Source of the DNA: Hymenobacter volaticus
Lineage (GTDB): Bacteria > Bacteroidota > Bacteroidia > Cytophagales > Hymenobacteraceae
Reading direction: 5' to 3'
DNA length: 64,000 bases
Assembly (NCBI RefSeq): GCF_022921055.1
Contig: NZ_CP095061.1
Coordinates: 1,403,501-1,467,500, forward strand
In this document: positions 16,895-25,259 of the stretch, in pieces
Position numbering within the stretch: the first letter of the stretch is position 1
Layout: every line of letters starts with the position of its first letter
Made by a program: the position numbers and the translations under genes
Notes under the pieces: generated by a model
Told to the model about the DNA's origin: nothing
The model's input: only the letters and a program-made list of their open reading frames with translations
Database searches by the model: none

Positions 16895-17086
16895 ATGCCC
16901 TCTAAGATTCTCTCCTTCATTGTACACGTTCCAGGCACGACCCCTGGTTCTTACCCTGCAGTACCTATGGCTACTACTAAGCCCGACCGCAAACAAGAAA
17001 CGAAAGTGCAGAGCAGCGGCCACTTCACCGCCATCTACGAAAACGACCGTTTTGTGCGCTTCAAATACATCCATAACGCGCAGTAA
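16895..17086 (+). CDS. Small hypothetical protein
   Basis: 63 residues from the ATG at 16895, or 39 residues from the ATG at 16967 (MATTKPDRKQETKVQSSGHF). I do not recognise it. The C-terminal part (SGHFTAIYENDRFVRFKYIH) looks more protein-like than the N-terminal part, so the shorter start is quite possible. Support for a real transcript: an exact -7 promoter element upstream and a 10-bp terminator hairpin 31 bases after the stop. No neighbour shares the unit. Confidence 0.42.
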   Translation: MPSKILSFIVHVPGTTPGSYPAVPMATTKPDRKQETKVQSSGHFTAIYENDRFVRFKYIHNAQ

Positions 17087-17116
17087 AACAGAGATAAGCT
17101 GTTGACACAACAGGGT

Positions 17117-17149
17117 AGCGCCGCAGTCCTATCAGTGGGCTGCGGCGCT
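17117..17149 (+). terminator. Hairpin after the small gene
   Basis: Arms AGCGCCGCAG (17117-17126) and CTGCGGCGCT (17140-17149), followed by TTG rather than a long T-run. A likely terminator of the small plus-strand unit. Confidence 0.65.
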
Positions 17150-17211
17150 TTGCGTGTACGGACGCTAGCTTTTGGGCTAACTTGCAACTTAAACCCTGCG
17201 TTTAGTTGCCC

Positions 17212-19281
17212 ATGCTGTCTTTCCGTTTTCGTGATCTGCTATTCCTGTTCTCTTCACTGATTTCTTTGCTAGCTAGTGGGCCGTTGCGGGCGCAGGGCAC
17301 TGTTCCGGTGCTCGACGAAAACGGCTGGTACGGTATTGTAGCGCGCAGCAGTGGCCGCTCTTTAGAAGTACAAGGAGGTTCGCAGGAGGCCGGGGCTCCC
17401 GTAGTGCAATGGGAGTTCACGCACCCGGCTTCTCAGCAGTGGCGCTTTGTGCGCGTAGTGCCCGGTGGCGAATACTACCGGATTGAAAACCGCCAAAGCG
17501 GAAAGTGCCTGACGGTGGATAAGCCCGATGAAAACGCCCCCTTGGTGCAACGGCCGTGGACGGGCAGCTTTTACCAACAGTGGAAGATGGAGCCCGGTGG
17601 GCCTTTCGGCAGTGTGCAGTTGGTGGTGAAAGGCAATAACAATTGCGCTGCCATCATCAATGCCGACAAATTCAACGGCACTGCCGCGGTATTGCAACGG
17701 CCTCAGAACCGGGCTACGCAGCAGTGGCGGCTGTTTCAGTTGCGCCTAAACGAAGATCCCAATTTGCCTGGTTTTGGCACCCCGGAGCTGCTGCCCACCC
17801 TCAACACAGGAGGAAACGAGCTCCACCCTGTGCTGTCGCCCGATGGCAGTGCGCTGTATTTGTCGCGGACGCGCTATCCGGCCAATACCGAAGGAAACAC
17901 CGAATCGGGCGATGCTTGGATGAGCGTTTCTTCCGACAAAGGACGCACCTGGAGTACCCCTACGCGGGTAGACGCGCTTAACACCCCGCAGAACAACGGC
18001 GTAATGGCAGTGGTAGGGCCGGAAGGCAATTCGCTGCTGGTACGCGGAACCTACGAACGGGACGGTAGCTTCCGCGACGAAGGCGTTTCCGAAGTGCTCC
18101 GCTCAGGGGGCAAAGGAGTGCGTCCGGTGCCGCTCAACATTCAGAACTATTACACCGCAGGGCCGTCTACCACGTTCTTCATGACGCCCGACAAGAAGGT
18201 GCTGCTCCTCTCGCTGGAGCGCGGCGACACGCAGGGCGGCAACGACTTGTACGTAAGCACTCCCACGGCCAACGGGGTTTGGAGTGAGCCCCGCAGCTTA
18301 GGCGGTGTAGTTAATTCGCCAGGATTCGAGTTTGCGCCTTGGCTGGCGCCCGACAACAAAACATTGTATTTCAGCTCTTACGGCCATGCTGGCTACGGCA
18401 GTGCCGATATTTTCGTGAGCACCCGCCTCGACGAAACTTGGACCCAGTGGAGTGAGCCCCGCAACCTCGGCAATCAACTTAACGGGCCCGGCTTCGATGC
18501 CTACTTCACGCTTACGCCCGATGGCAAGCAGGCGTATTATGCGTCGGCCCGCACCGCCAACGGTCCTGCCGACATTTTCCGCACGGCAACCAACGTGCAA
18601 CGCACCGTAGCACCACCCGACTCCGCGGCTCCTGTAGCAGCGGCGCCCGTTGTGCCAACTGTGCCGGCGGTAGTTCCGCGTACCTTGCTTACGGGCCGCG
18701 TGCTAAATGCCAAAACCAAACAACCTTTGGCGGCCGAAGTCAAGATTGTTCGGCTAGACAATAATCTGGTTTTCAATGCTACCGCCCGGAGTTTGCCCGG
18801 CACCGGGTCGTATCAGTTTACGCTGCCGCCGGGCCGCTACCAAGTGCTTGGGAGTAGCGCCACTTTCCTAAACGCCACTGATACCATAAGCATGACAGGG
18901 TCCCGCACCCTCGATTTGCTGTTGGTGCCGGCCGCCGTTGGCTCTAGTTTAGAGCTGCCGACCCTGATTTTTGCGCAGGGCAAATACAACTTACTGCCCG
19001 CATCCTACGCCGAGCTGAACCGTTTGGCCCGCACCCTCGCCGACAACCCTACGGTGAACATCCGCCTGGAAGGCCACACCGACAACCAAGGGCCGGCTCA
19101 CCTCAACCAAAAGCTGTCGGAGGATAGAGTAGGGGAAGTACGGCGCTACCTAATCATGCGGGGCGTGCCCGAAAACCGAATCAATGTAGTAGGCTACGGT
19201 GGCACTCACCCTCGCGCCAGCAACGAAAAAGAAGAAACCCGCAAGCTCAACCGGCGCGTCGAGTTTACGATTGTGAAATAG
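17212..19281 (+). CDS. OmpA-family protein with ricin-type lectin and PD40 repeats
   Basis: 689 residues from the ATG at 17212; a TTG six bases earlier is in frame but the ATG is preferred. Order: signal peptide ending near PLRAQ (~28); a ricin-B-like beta-trefoil (~35-175) with repeated Q-W motifs (ASQQWRF, YQQWKM, TQQWRLF); PD40/WD40-like propeller segments (~195-460) such as LHPVLSPDGSALYLSRTR and APWLAPDNKTLYFSSYG; a CnaB/PEGA-like beta domain (~495-580); and a C-terminal OmpA peptidoglycan-binding domain (~585-689) with IRLEGHTDNQGPAHLNQKLS and a C-terminal RRVEFTIVK. It should sit in the outer membrane or periplasm, anchored to peptidoglycan and binding sugar. The lectin plus OmpA arrangement is unusual. 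Confidence 0.88.
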   Translation: MLSFRFRDLLFLFSSLISLLASGPLRAQGTVPVLDENGWYGIVARSSGRSLEVQGGSQEAGAPVVQWEFTHPASQQWRFVRVVPGGEYYRIENRQSGKCLTVDKPDENAPLVQRPWTGSFYQQWKMEPGGPFGSVQLVVKGNNNCAAIINADKFNGTAAVLQRPQNRATQQWRLFQLRLNEDPNLPGFGTPELLPTLNTGGNELHPVLSPDGSALYLSRTRYPANTEGNTESGDAWMSVSSDKGRTWSTPTRVDALNTPQNNGVMAVVGPEGNSLLVRGTYERDGSFRDEGVSEVLRSGGKGVRPVPLNIQNYYTAGPSTTFFMTPDKKVLLLSLERGDTQGGNDLYVSTPTANGVWSEPRSLGGVVNSPGFEFAPWLAPDNKTLYFSSYGHAGYGSADIFVSTRLDETWTQWSEPRNLGNQLNGPGFDAYFTLTPDGKQAYYASARTANGPADIFRTATNVQRTVAPPDSAAPVAAAPVVPTVPAVVPRTLLTGRVLNAKTKQPLAAEVKIVRLDNNLVFNATARSLPGTGSYQFTLPPGRYQVLGSSATFLNATDTISMTGSRTLDLLLVPAAVGSSLELPTLIFAQGKYNLLPASYAELNRLARTLADNPTVNIRLEGHTDNQGPAHLNQKLSEDRVGEVRRYLIMRGVPENRINVVGYGGTHPRASNEKEETRKLNRRVEFTIVK

Positions 19282-19285
19282 AAGA

Positions 19286-19326
19286 CCGTTGAATGGCTTG
19301 GTAGGCGACGGATGACCATTCAACGG
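19286..19326 (+). terminator. Hairpin after the OmpA-family gene
   Basis: 11-bp inverted repeat CCGTTGAATGG (19286-19296) / CCATTCAACGG (19316-19326), starting a few bases after the stop. There is no T-run, so termination is probable rather than certain. Confidence 0.55.
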
Positions 19327-19384
19327 GTTGGCCTCGTACATGAGAGCAATCATTCATCAAGTATACCAGTAAGTAGTTCAGTCC

Positions 19385-20296
19385 ATGGTTGCCACTATTC
19401 TGCGTCAGCTTGATTTGCCAAATCTGCCGTCGGCTTCCGGGGTGGAAATCGTGGGTGACACGGTGTACATCATCGGGGACGACTCGCCGTATCTGTACCG
19501 ATTTACGGCAGCCGACTTACGCCCCGGCCAACATCTCACGCTTTTTGAAACGGCGCATTTCAGCTCGGGCCGCATTGCCAAAGCCATCAAGCCCGACTTA
19601 GAGTGCCTCACTACGCTCACCACTGCCAGCGGCGAAACAGGACTGCTGGTATGCGGTTCGGGGGCCACGGCAGCGCGGGAAAACGGCTTTTGGGTGCCTT
19701 TTTCGAGTACTCAAGGCGAAGCGGCTACGGTCTATCCACTCACTTTAAGTAGCCTGTATGCGCAGTTGCGCAAACAACTGCCGGCCGGGGTTACGCTGAA
19801 TTTGGAAGCCGCTGCTGCTACCACCACCGAATTATTGCTGTTCCAACGCACAGTAGGCTCTGATGCAGGCAACCTAGTGTTTCGGATGCCAGCAGCCGCC
19901 ACCTTCGACTATCTGCAGCACCGGACCACGCAGGTCCCAACGGTTAAAGCGCAAGGTTTTCAATTGCCTACTATCAAGGGCAAGCCTGCCGGTTTTTCCG
20001 GCGCCTGCACGTTCGAGGACAAGCTGTTTGTGACGGCATCGGTGGAAGATACTGCCGATGCCGTCCTCGATGGGGAAGTGCTGGGCAGCTTCGTTGGGCT
20101 GCTGGACCTCAATCAACCTGCTAACCGGCCCATGGTCTTGGCGCATCTGAAATTGCCGGACGGCAAGCCTTACCAAGGTAAAGTGGAAAGCGTAGCCGTG
20201 CGCCGTCGACTTGACGCCAATCGTTACGAGTTGCTGCTCGTCACGGACGACGACCAGGGCGGTTCGACAGCAGTGTTGGTGGAAGTAGCCGGATAA
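19385..20296 (+). CDS. Hypothetical beta-propeller-like protein (possibly DUF6929)
   Basis: 303 residues, no signal peptide or membrane segment. Alternating short beta strands (VEIVGDTVYIIGDDSPYLYR, LLVCGSGATAARENGFWVPF, TFEDKLFVTASVEDTADAV, RYELLLVTDDDQGGS) suggest a propeller-like fold. From memory it resembles proteins labelled DUF6929 in Hymenobacter; this was not checked. No catalytic motif stands out. The gene is alone on the plus strand and convergent with the polyamine-type operon, whose last stop is 30 bases away. Confidence 0.65.
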   Translation: MVATILRQLDLPNLPSASGVEIVGDTVYIIGDDSPYLYRFTAADLRPGQHLTLFETAHFSSGRIAKAIKPDLECLTTLTTASGETGLLVCGSGATAARENGFWVPFSSTQGEAATVYPLTLSSLYAQLRKQLPAGVTLNLEAAAATTTELLLFQRTVGSDAGNLVFRMPAAATFDYLQHRTTQVPTVKAQGFQLPTIKGKPAGFSGACTFEDKLFVTASVEDTADAVLDGEVLGSFVGLLDLNQPANRPMVLAHLKLPDGKPYQGKVESVAVRRRLDANRYELLLVTDDDQGGSTAVLVEVAG

Positions 20297-20326
20297 AGCT
20301 TTAATCAGCAGCTTACGGCTGAAATA

Positions 20327-21388
20327 TCATTTAGCTTTGGCGCGTCGCCAAATGAAGCCGTCTAACACGTAGTGAGTCATTTGAGGTAAGGCGAGTAGAG
20401 GCACGAGCAGGGTTAGCAGCAACGGGGTGCTGGCTACGGATGGCAAGGGCTGAAACCATTGGAACACAATGCTATGCTCGCGCCACACGAGGCCATCCCA
20501 AAAGCCTTCTTCGGCGTATGCCAGCGCAAACAGGATTCCTAAAAACAGCAACCAGCCGTAGCGGCCCGTCCACCAGTAGCCCATTCGGGTGGCCGGATGA
20601 GTTGGAGAGCTAGGTTGGCTGGTAGTCCATACCAAAGCCAAGTAAGGAATGCCGTGGGCCACCACGTTGAGCAGGGTAAACGCTAGGTCACCATTGAACT
20701 GCACAATGCCGAAATACCACGATACCAACGTGCCGGCCATCAGCAAATTGCGGGGCAGGTTGAAGGTGCGGTTGCGTCGCCAAATCTGAACCTCCTTGAG
20801 TAAGTAGCCGCCAATCAGCCCAAGGTATACTACTGTGGCTATCAGGCGGCCAGCGGGGTAGTCGTGCTGCACGAAGTCGCCGTTGATAAACCAGTTGAAA
20901 TTGCGCGGTGGGGACAGATGCCAGTACAGTAGCGGATAAAGCGTAGCGTAATAAATCAGCAGGGTATCGAGGGCGCGGACAGAAGAAAGAGCCTCGTGGC
21001 GGGAGTATAGGCGCAGAAATCCGTATTGCTGCCGAATAAAGTGGAACACCGCCAGATACGCCAGTACCCGCCAAAACAGCAAACTTCCCGCGTAGTGTAG
21101 CGCAACCCCCACGGCGTAGCAAGCCAATGGCACCAACCACAATAACTGCTGAAACTGCCGCCGCCGTACCGGGTCGAAGTACGTGCGAAACAGTGTGCTG
21201 TACACGTGCGCCACATCAATCATTACCACCAGAATTACCCATCCCCAAAGCGGCATTTGGGAGGTGGTACGAAATTGCTTTGGCAGGGCCAGCACTACCA
21301 ACAGTGCCAGAAAGGGCGGCAACAGGATAAACGCGCCATCGAAGCGGGCGGAGCGAATCCAGGGCTGAGTGGGGCGGGAGGGAAGCAC
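20327..21388 (-). CDS. Polytopic membrane protein, last gene of the polyamine-type operon
   Basis: 353 residues with about nine to ten membrane helices; not assigned to a known function. Histidines lie in or next to helices: VMIDVAHVYSTLFR, VFHFIRQQYGFLRLYSRHE, NVVAHGIPYLALVW, and the C-terminal motif MTHYVLDGFIWRR. Such spaced His residues in membranes often bind metal or haem, but no characterised family is recognised here. It begins 18 bases after the flavoenzyme gene and shares its strand, so it is the distal gene of the operon 26946-20327. A role with the flavoenzyme (electron transfer or substrate oxidation at the membrane) is inference only. Confidence 0.75.
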   Translation of the reverse strand: MLPSRPTQPWIRSARFDGAFILLPPFLALLVVLALPKQFRTTSQMPLWGWVILVVMIDVAHVYSTLFRTYFDPVRRRQFQQLLWLVPLACYAVGVALHYAGSLLFWRVLAYLAVFHFIRQQYGFLRLYSRHEALSSVRALDTLLIYYATLYPLLYWHLSPPRNFNWFINGDFVQHDYPAGRLIATVVYLGLIGGYLLKEVQIWRRNRTFNLPRNLLMAGTLVSWYFGIVQFNGDLAFTLLNVVAHGIPYLALVWTTSQPSSPTHPATRMGYWWTGRYGWLLFLGILFALAYAEEGFWDGLVWREHSIVFQWFQPLPSVASTPLLLTLLVPLLALPQMTHYVLDGFIWRRAKAK

Positions 21389-21406
21389 AGTGGAGGAAGC
21401 TAATTG

Positions 21407-23107
21407 CTACGATACAGCCAGCATTTCGTGCGCGGCTCGGATGCCTTGATAAAAGCCTTCCTCGAAGATAGAAATACCGCTCAGGTCGGTGTGGGCGAAG
21501 AACAACTTGTTGCGCCAAGGTTGGGCGGCAACCACTCGGCCCGGACCCCAAAGGTAGCCGGGCGTGGGGGCTACCATGCCGTGGCCCCATATCCACACAT
21601 CGGCCCGCCGCACATGGGGCGTAACGCCGGGGTGCATGATTTCCAGTTCCGCGAGCAGGCGCTTCACCCACTCATCGTAGCTGGTTTGGTAGGCGCGGCG
21701 GCGGGCAGCTTCGGGGGGCTCGTCGCATAGCGGCCAGTACATGGTAATGACTCTGGACCCGTCGGCGTGGAGACTTAGGTTCTGGTGGTTGGCATTTACG
21801 TAGCCCACCGAGGTGCTGCCGTAGCGCACATTGTCCCAGCACAGCGGCTGACCAGGGCCCTGCGGCAGGCCATCTACGGTGAGGTTTGCTACCAGCCAGG
21901 GCGCATGATATGGTGTTAGAGTGGAATCAGGGGCGTCGGTCAGGCCGGCTAGCAGCCGCTGCGTGACGAACTGTGGTGTAGCTAACAGCACCTGTTGCGC
22001 CTCCACGCGCACAGTCTGTTGAGTGGTCACGTCATACGCCAGCACATCTAGCCCCGTAGTAGTTTCGCGCAGTTGATACGCCACCATACCCGTGCTAATG
22101 GGCGCGGAAGCCTGCCGGCGTAACTGCTCGATTAGGAAGTTATTGCCTTGGGGCCAAGTTAGTACATCGGAGGCACTGGCGTTGTGGGCGCGGCCTTTGC
22201 GGGCAGCGAAATAGTGCAGCCCGGCCCACGCCGATACCGCCGCGGCGGGCGCGCCGTAGTCGTCGCGGCAGCCGTAGTCGAGGTACCAGCGCAAATAGGG
22301 AGAAGTGTAACCGTGCTGCGTAAGGTAGTCGGCGAAGGAAAGAGAATCGAGCTGGCGGTAGGTTGGATCAGTAGAGGAATGATCCACTGGAATAGTAAAC
22401 GCTTCCTTACCATCTTTGCCGCGGGCTTGTTTTAGCTCTTCAATCAACTTGAAAAACCGAGCAATTTCGGCGCGGTCGGCGGCTGGCACACCGGCATCGG
22501 GCACCAAACCTTGCTGCCAATGCCCGTGGATGCTAAGGCGCTCCTCAGGGTCGTGGCAGAGATAATATTCATTGTAAATCGGCAGCCCCGTATCCGCCGC
22601 AAACCCCGTTATCACATCAGATTCTCGCAGAAAAGCCAACAACTTGCTGTTAGAGGAATCGGGAATGGGGAGGTAATGGGCGCCCCAGGGATACGCAGAA
22701 ACTTGGTTTCGACCAGCCGACGCGTTGCCACCTACCCGCTCATCTAGCTCGAGTAGTAGCGTATTGGTTTGGCCTTGTAGGTGCAGCTCGCGCCGAGCGG
22801 CTAGCCCGGCCACGCCTCCGCCAATAATCAGCACTTCGGTGCGCACGGTGCGGGTGGGAGGTGGCAGCTTATCTGGTTGTCGCAGCAAGTGGCCGGTGGC
22901 GTGGTTAGCGCCGTGCAAAGCTCCCTGAATGTGGGCCCGCACCGTACCCGGGGCGCACGACTCAAGCAAGCCAACCGGAGCCAACAACACCCCAGCTAAA
23001 CCCAGCCCAGCCTGTTGCAGAAATGTGCGCCGTGGCAGGTCAGCTCCGAGTCCTTTCTCTGGAAAAGAAAGAGTACTAGCTGCCAACTTTTTAGCTCTGA
23101 ACGCCAT
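21407..23107 (-). CDS. Exported FAD-dependent amine-oxidase-like oxidoreductase
   Basis: 566 residues. The N-terminus has a Tat-like signal with twin arginine (LPRRTFLQQAG, ~24-34) followed by a hydrophobic stretch and a lipobox-like LLESC with Cys51, so it may be an exported lipoprotein. A Rossmann FAD-binding motif follows (VLIIGGGVAGLAARREL, GGG at ~96-98, then the distal acidic LLLELDERVGG). The C-terminal part has GISIFEEGFYQGIRAA, the usual second flavin contact. The amine-oxidase/phytoene-desaturase fold class fits; the substrate is unknown. It sits 68 bases after the aminopropyltransferase gene in the same operon, so an amine or polyamine-derived substrate is a reasonable guess. Confidence 0.85.
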   Translation of the reverse strand: MAFRAKKLAASTLSFPEKGLGADLPRRTFLQQAGLGLAGVLLAPVGLLESCAPGTVRAHIQGALHGANHATGHLLRQPDKLPPPTRTVRTEVLIIGGGVAGLAARRELHLQGQTNTLLLELDERVGGNASAGRNQVSAYPWGAHYLPIPDSSNSKLLAFLRESDVITGFAADTGLPIYNEYYLCHDPEERLSIHGHWQQGLVPDAGVPAADRAEIARFFKLIEELKQARGKDGKEAFTIPVDHSSTDPTYRQLDSLSFADYLTQHGYTSPYLRWYLDYGCRDDYGAPAAAVSAWAGLHYFAARKGRAHNASASDVLTWPQGNNFLIEQLRRQASAPISTGMVAYQLRETTTGLDVLAYDVTTQQTVRVEAQQVLLATPQFVTQRLLAGLTDAPDSTLTPYHAPWLVANLTVDGLPQGPGQPLCWDNVRYGSTSVGYVNANHQNLSLHADGSRVITMYWPLCDEPPEAARRRAYQTSYDEWVKRLLAELEIMHPGVTPHVRRADVWIWGHGMVAPTPGYLWGPGRVVAAQPWRNKLFFAHTDLSGISIFEEGFYQGIRAAHEMLAVS

Positions 23108-23175
23108 GAGAGGTAATGGTTGGGATAGAATAATGCGCCTACAGCGGGCTGAAATACTTCGAGTAACCTGTTAAG

Positions 23176-24765
23176 TCAGTGCGAATAAGGCCCCCAATCT
23201 TCCTCGAAATAGCGAACCAGTGCCTGATTGTTCAGCTGATTGATTTCCGTTGGCACTTCGGCCATGTCGGGTGGGAAGTAGAGCATTTGGCGCAGGGTGG
23301 CAGGCGTGAGAAAGCGCAGGCCGGTTGGCAACGGGCTGGCATCGGGGCGCCAATGAGCGTTGCGGCCTGCCAGTACGTAGCCCCACTCCCCAAACGAAGG
23401 CACATAGCAATGATAGGGGATGGTGTGAAAGCCCGCCGCCGCCAGCGTGTGGGCCACGCACCAAAACGACTGCCGTGCCACGTAAGGCGAAGTGCTTTGC
23501 ACTACCACCCGCCCGCCGGGCGCAAGCCGGCGTTCCAGTTCCCGGTAAAAAGCCGTGCTGTAGAGCTTGCCAATCGAATAGTTGCCGGGGTCGGGAAAGT
23601 CTACCACGATGCCGTCGTAGTGGGCGGTGTCCTGCCGAATCCACTGGTAGGCGTCGCCGTTGATGACTTCCACTTTGGGGGCAAGCAAAGCGCGCTGATT
23701 GAGTTGTACCAAGATTTCGTTGCGCTGGAATAGCTGCGTCATGCCCGGGTCAAGGTCGACGAGGCGGATTTGCTGGAGGCGCGGGTACTTTAATAGCTCC
23801 CGCACCGCCAGGCCGTCGCCGCCGCCTAGCACCAAAATGCGGCGGGCATCAGGCAACCCTTGCAGCAACGGGTGCACCAGCGCCTCGTGGTAGCGGTATT
23901 CGTCTTGGGAGCTGAATTGCAGGTTGCCGTTCAGGAAAAGGCGCAACTCCCGGTTGTTTTTGGTAAGCACCAGCCGCTGATAGGAAGTGCTCTTGCTATA
24001 AATCACCTGGTCTTGGAAAGCCAGAGTTTCGGTATAGCTCTGAATGCGCTCAGAATACACGAAGGTGACACCCAACGCCAGCAGCGCTACGAGCAGTCCG
24101 CCCGCAAAACCGCGCCGGTACGGCCGCGTTTCCCGAAAGCGAAACAGCGCCACGCCAGCGACAACCACGTTCAGCGCGCCAAACAGCAAGGAAGTCCGCA
24201 TCAAACCCAACTGCGGCACCAGCACCAGCGGAAAAATCAGCGAAGCCAGAAGCGCCCCGATGTAATCGAAGGTGAATACCCGCGAGACCAAGTCCTTGAA
24301 CTCGTAGCGGTTCTCCAAAATCCGCATCAGTAGTGGAATTTCCAGGCCCACCAGAATCCCCGTAAGGCCTACCAATGCATACAGAATCAAACGAAACGAC
24401 GTGACGTACTCGAAGAGCACAAACAGCAGCGGCGCCGAAAAACCGCCTACCAGCCCCACCAATATCTCCAGCCGGATAAACCACTTCAGCAGCGGCCCAC
24501 CCAAGTAGCGCGACAGCCACGACCCAATGCCCATCGAAAACAGATAGGCCCCAATGATGGTGGAAAACTGCGTGACCGAGTCGCCGAGCAGATACGAAGC
24601 CAGAGTGCCCGCAATCAACTCGTAAATTAGGCCGCACGTGGCAATGACGAACACCGAGCCCAACAACAGCGCCGCCTGACTTTCCACGGCAACTGGCCGA
24701 CCTGCTGCGTCAGAAGCTACTGCAACTGCCTTGCGCCCAGGGCGTCGTACAGGCTCCTTAACCAT
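23176..24765 (-). CDS. speE: Polyamine aminopropyltransferase with N-terminal membrane domain
   Basis: 529 residues. The first ~215 residues form about seven membrane helices (for example VFVIATCGLIYELIAGTLAS and AYLFSMGIGSWLSRYL). A soluble spermidine-synthase-like domain follows: DEYRYHEALVHPLL, the cofactor motif ILVLGGGDGLAVREL (~308-322), VDLDPGMTQLF and VVDFPDPGNYSIGKLYS. Spermidine synthases move the aminopropyl group of decarboxylated SAM to an amine; membrane-fused forms are a separate, poorly studied branch. The start overlaps the DUF350 stop by 8 bases, so the two are translationally coupled. With speD in the same operon, a membrane-located aminopropyl transfer is likely; the acceptor is not known. 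Confidence 0.93.
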   Translation of the reverse strand: MVKEPVRRPGRKAVAVASDAAGRPVAVESQAALLLGSVFVIATCGLIYELIAGTLASYLLGDSVTQFSTIIGAYLFSMGIGSWLSRYLGGPLLKWFIRLEILVGLVGGFSAPLLFVLFEYVTSFRLILYALVGLTGILVGLEIPLLMRILENRYEFKDLVSRVFTFDYIGALLASLIFPLVLVPQLGLMRTSLLFGALNVVVAGVALFRFRETRPYRRGFAGGLLVALLALGVTFVYSERIQSYTETLAFQDQVIYSKSTSYQRLVLTKNNRELRLFLNGNLQFSSQDEYRYHEALVHPLLQGLPDARRILVLGGGDGLAVRELLKYPRLQQIRLVDLDPGMTQLFQRNEILVQLNQRALLAPKVEVINGDAYQWIRQDTAHYDGIVVDFPDPGNYSIGKLYSTAFYRELERRLAPGGRVVVQSTSPYVARQSFWCVAHTLAAAGFHTIPYHCYVPSFGEWGYVLAGRNAHWRPDASPLPTGLRFLTPATLRQMLYFPPDMAEVPTEINQLNNQALVRYFEEDWGPYSH

Positions 24766-24973
24766 GAATGGCCGCGCTAATTATCAGGGCCACAGCAATC
24801 ATAAAAGCCGCGCTCACCAAGGCAAAAGCATTGTTATGCTCTTCCATGATTTCCTTGCGCAACGTGCCCGGCGTAAACTTTTCAAACAGGAAAAAGCTGA
24901 TAACTAGAATAACGATGCCTAAAACCGAGTAAATAACGGAAGCGGCAATAAGCTTGAAGTTGAGGTATTCCAT
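24758..24973 (-). CDS. DUF350 membrane protein
   Basis: 71 residues, two helices (FKLIAASVIYSVLGIVILVI and FALVSAAFMIAVALIISAA). The segment between them, FEKFTPGTLRKEIMEEHNNA, is the conserved DUF350 hallmark. Longer DUF350 proteins (YjfL type) have two such units; this has one. The family's role is unknown, but it repeatedly co-occurs with PspA-type and aminopropyltransferase genes (recalled from comparative genomics, not checked). It overlaps the speE start by 8 bases. Confidence 0.9.
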   Translation of the reverse strand: MEYLNFKLIAASVIYSVLGIVILVISFFLFEKFTPGTLRKEIMEEHNNAFALVSAAFMIAVALIISAAIHG

Positions 24974-25043
24974 GACGTAGAATGGTGAGCCTATGAAGTT
25001 ATATGGCGACTAGAGTGGGGACGAAGGCCAATCTCACACCGTC

Positions 25044-25232
25044 TTACTTATGGTAGAAGCGGGCGTGGCCGCCCGAGGAATGCCCGCCGTTACCGTTTAA
25101 AGTTTCGGTGTACTCCTTGTCGTCGCCGAGGAAGCGGATGCCCCGTAAACCAGCCCACACAAACGTGCCGTAAGCCAAAACCGCGGCTAAGGCATAGTAG
25201 CGAATACTGTTTAGTTCACGCAGAAATTTCAT
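25044..25232 (-). CDS. Small membrane protein of the polyamine-type operon
   Basis: 62 residues: MKFLRELNSIRYYALAAVLA, one hydrophobic helix (~12-30), then a polar, Gly/His-rich tail (GNGGHSSGGHARFYHK). No family is recognised. It sits between the DUF4178 gene (27 bases upstream) and the DUF350 gene (70 bases downstream) on the same strand, so a part in the same membrane complex is plausible. The His-rich end could bind a metal, which is speculation. Confidence 0.62.
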   Translation of the reverse strand: MKFLRELNSIRYYALAAVLAYGTFVWAGLRGIRFLGDDKEYTETLNGNGGHSSGGHARFYHK

Positions 25233-25259
25233 GCGAAAGGATTGGTAAAGAGAATGTGG

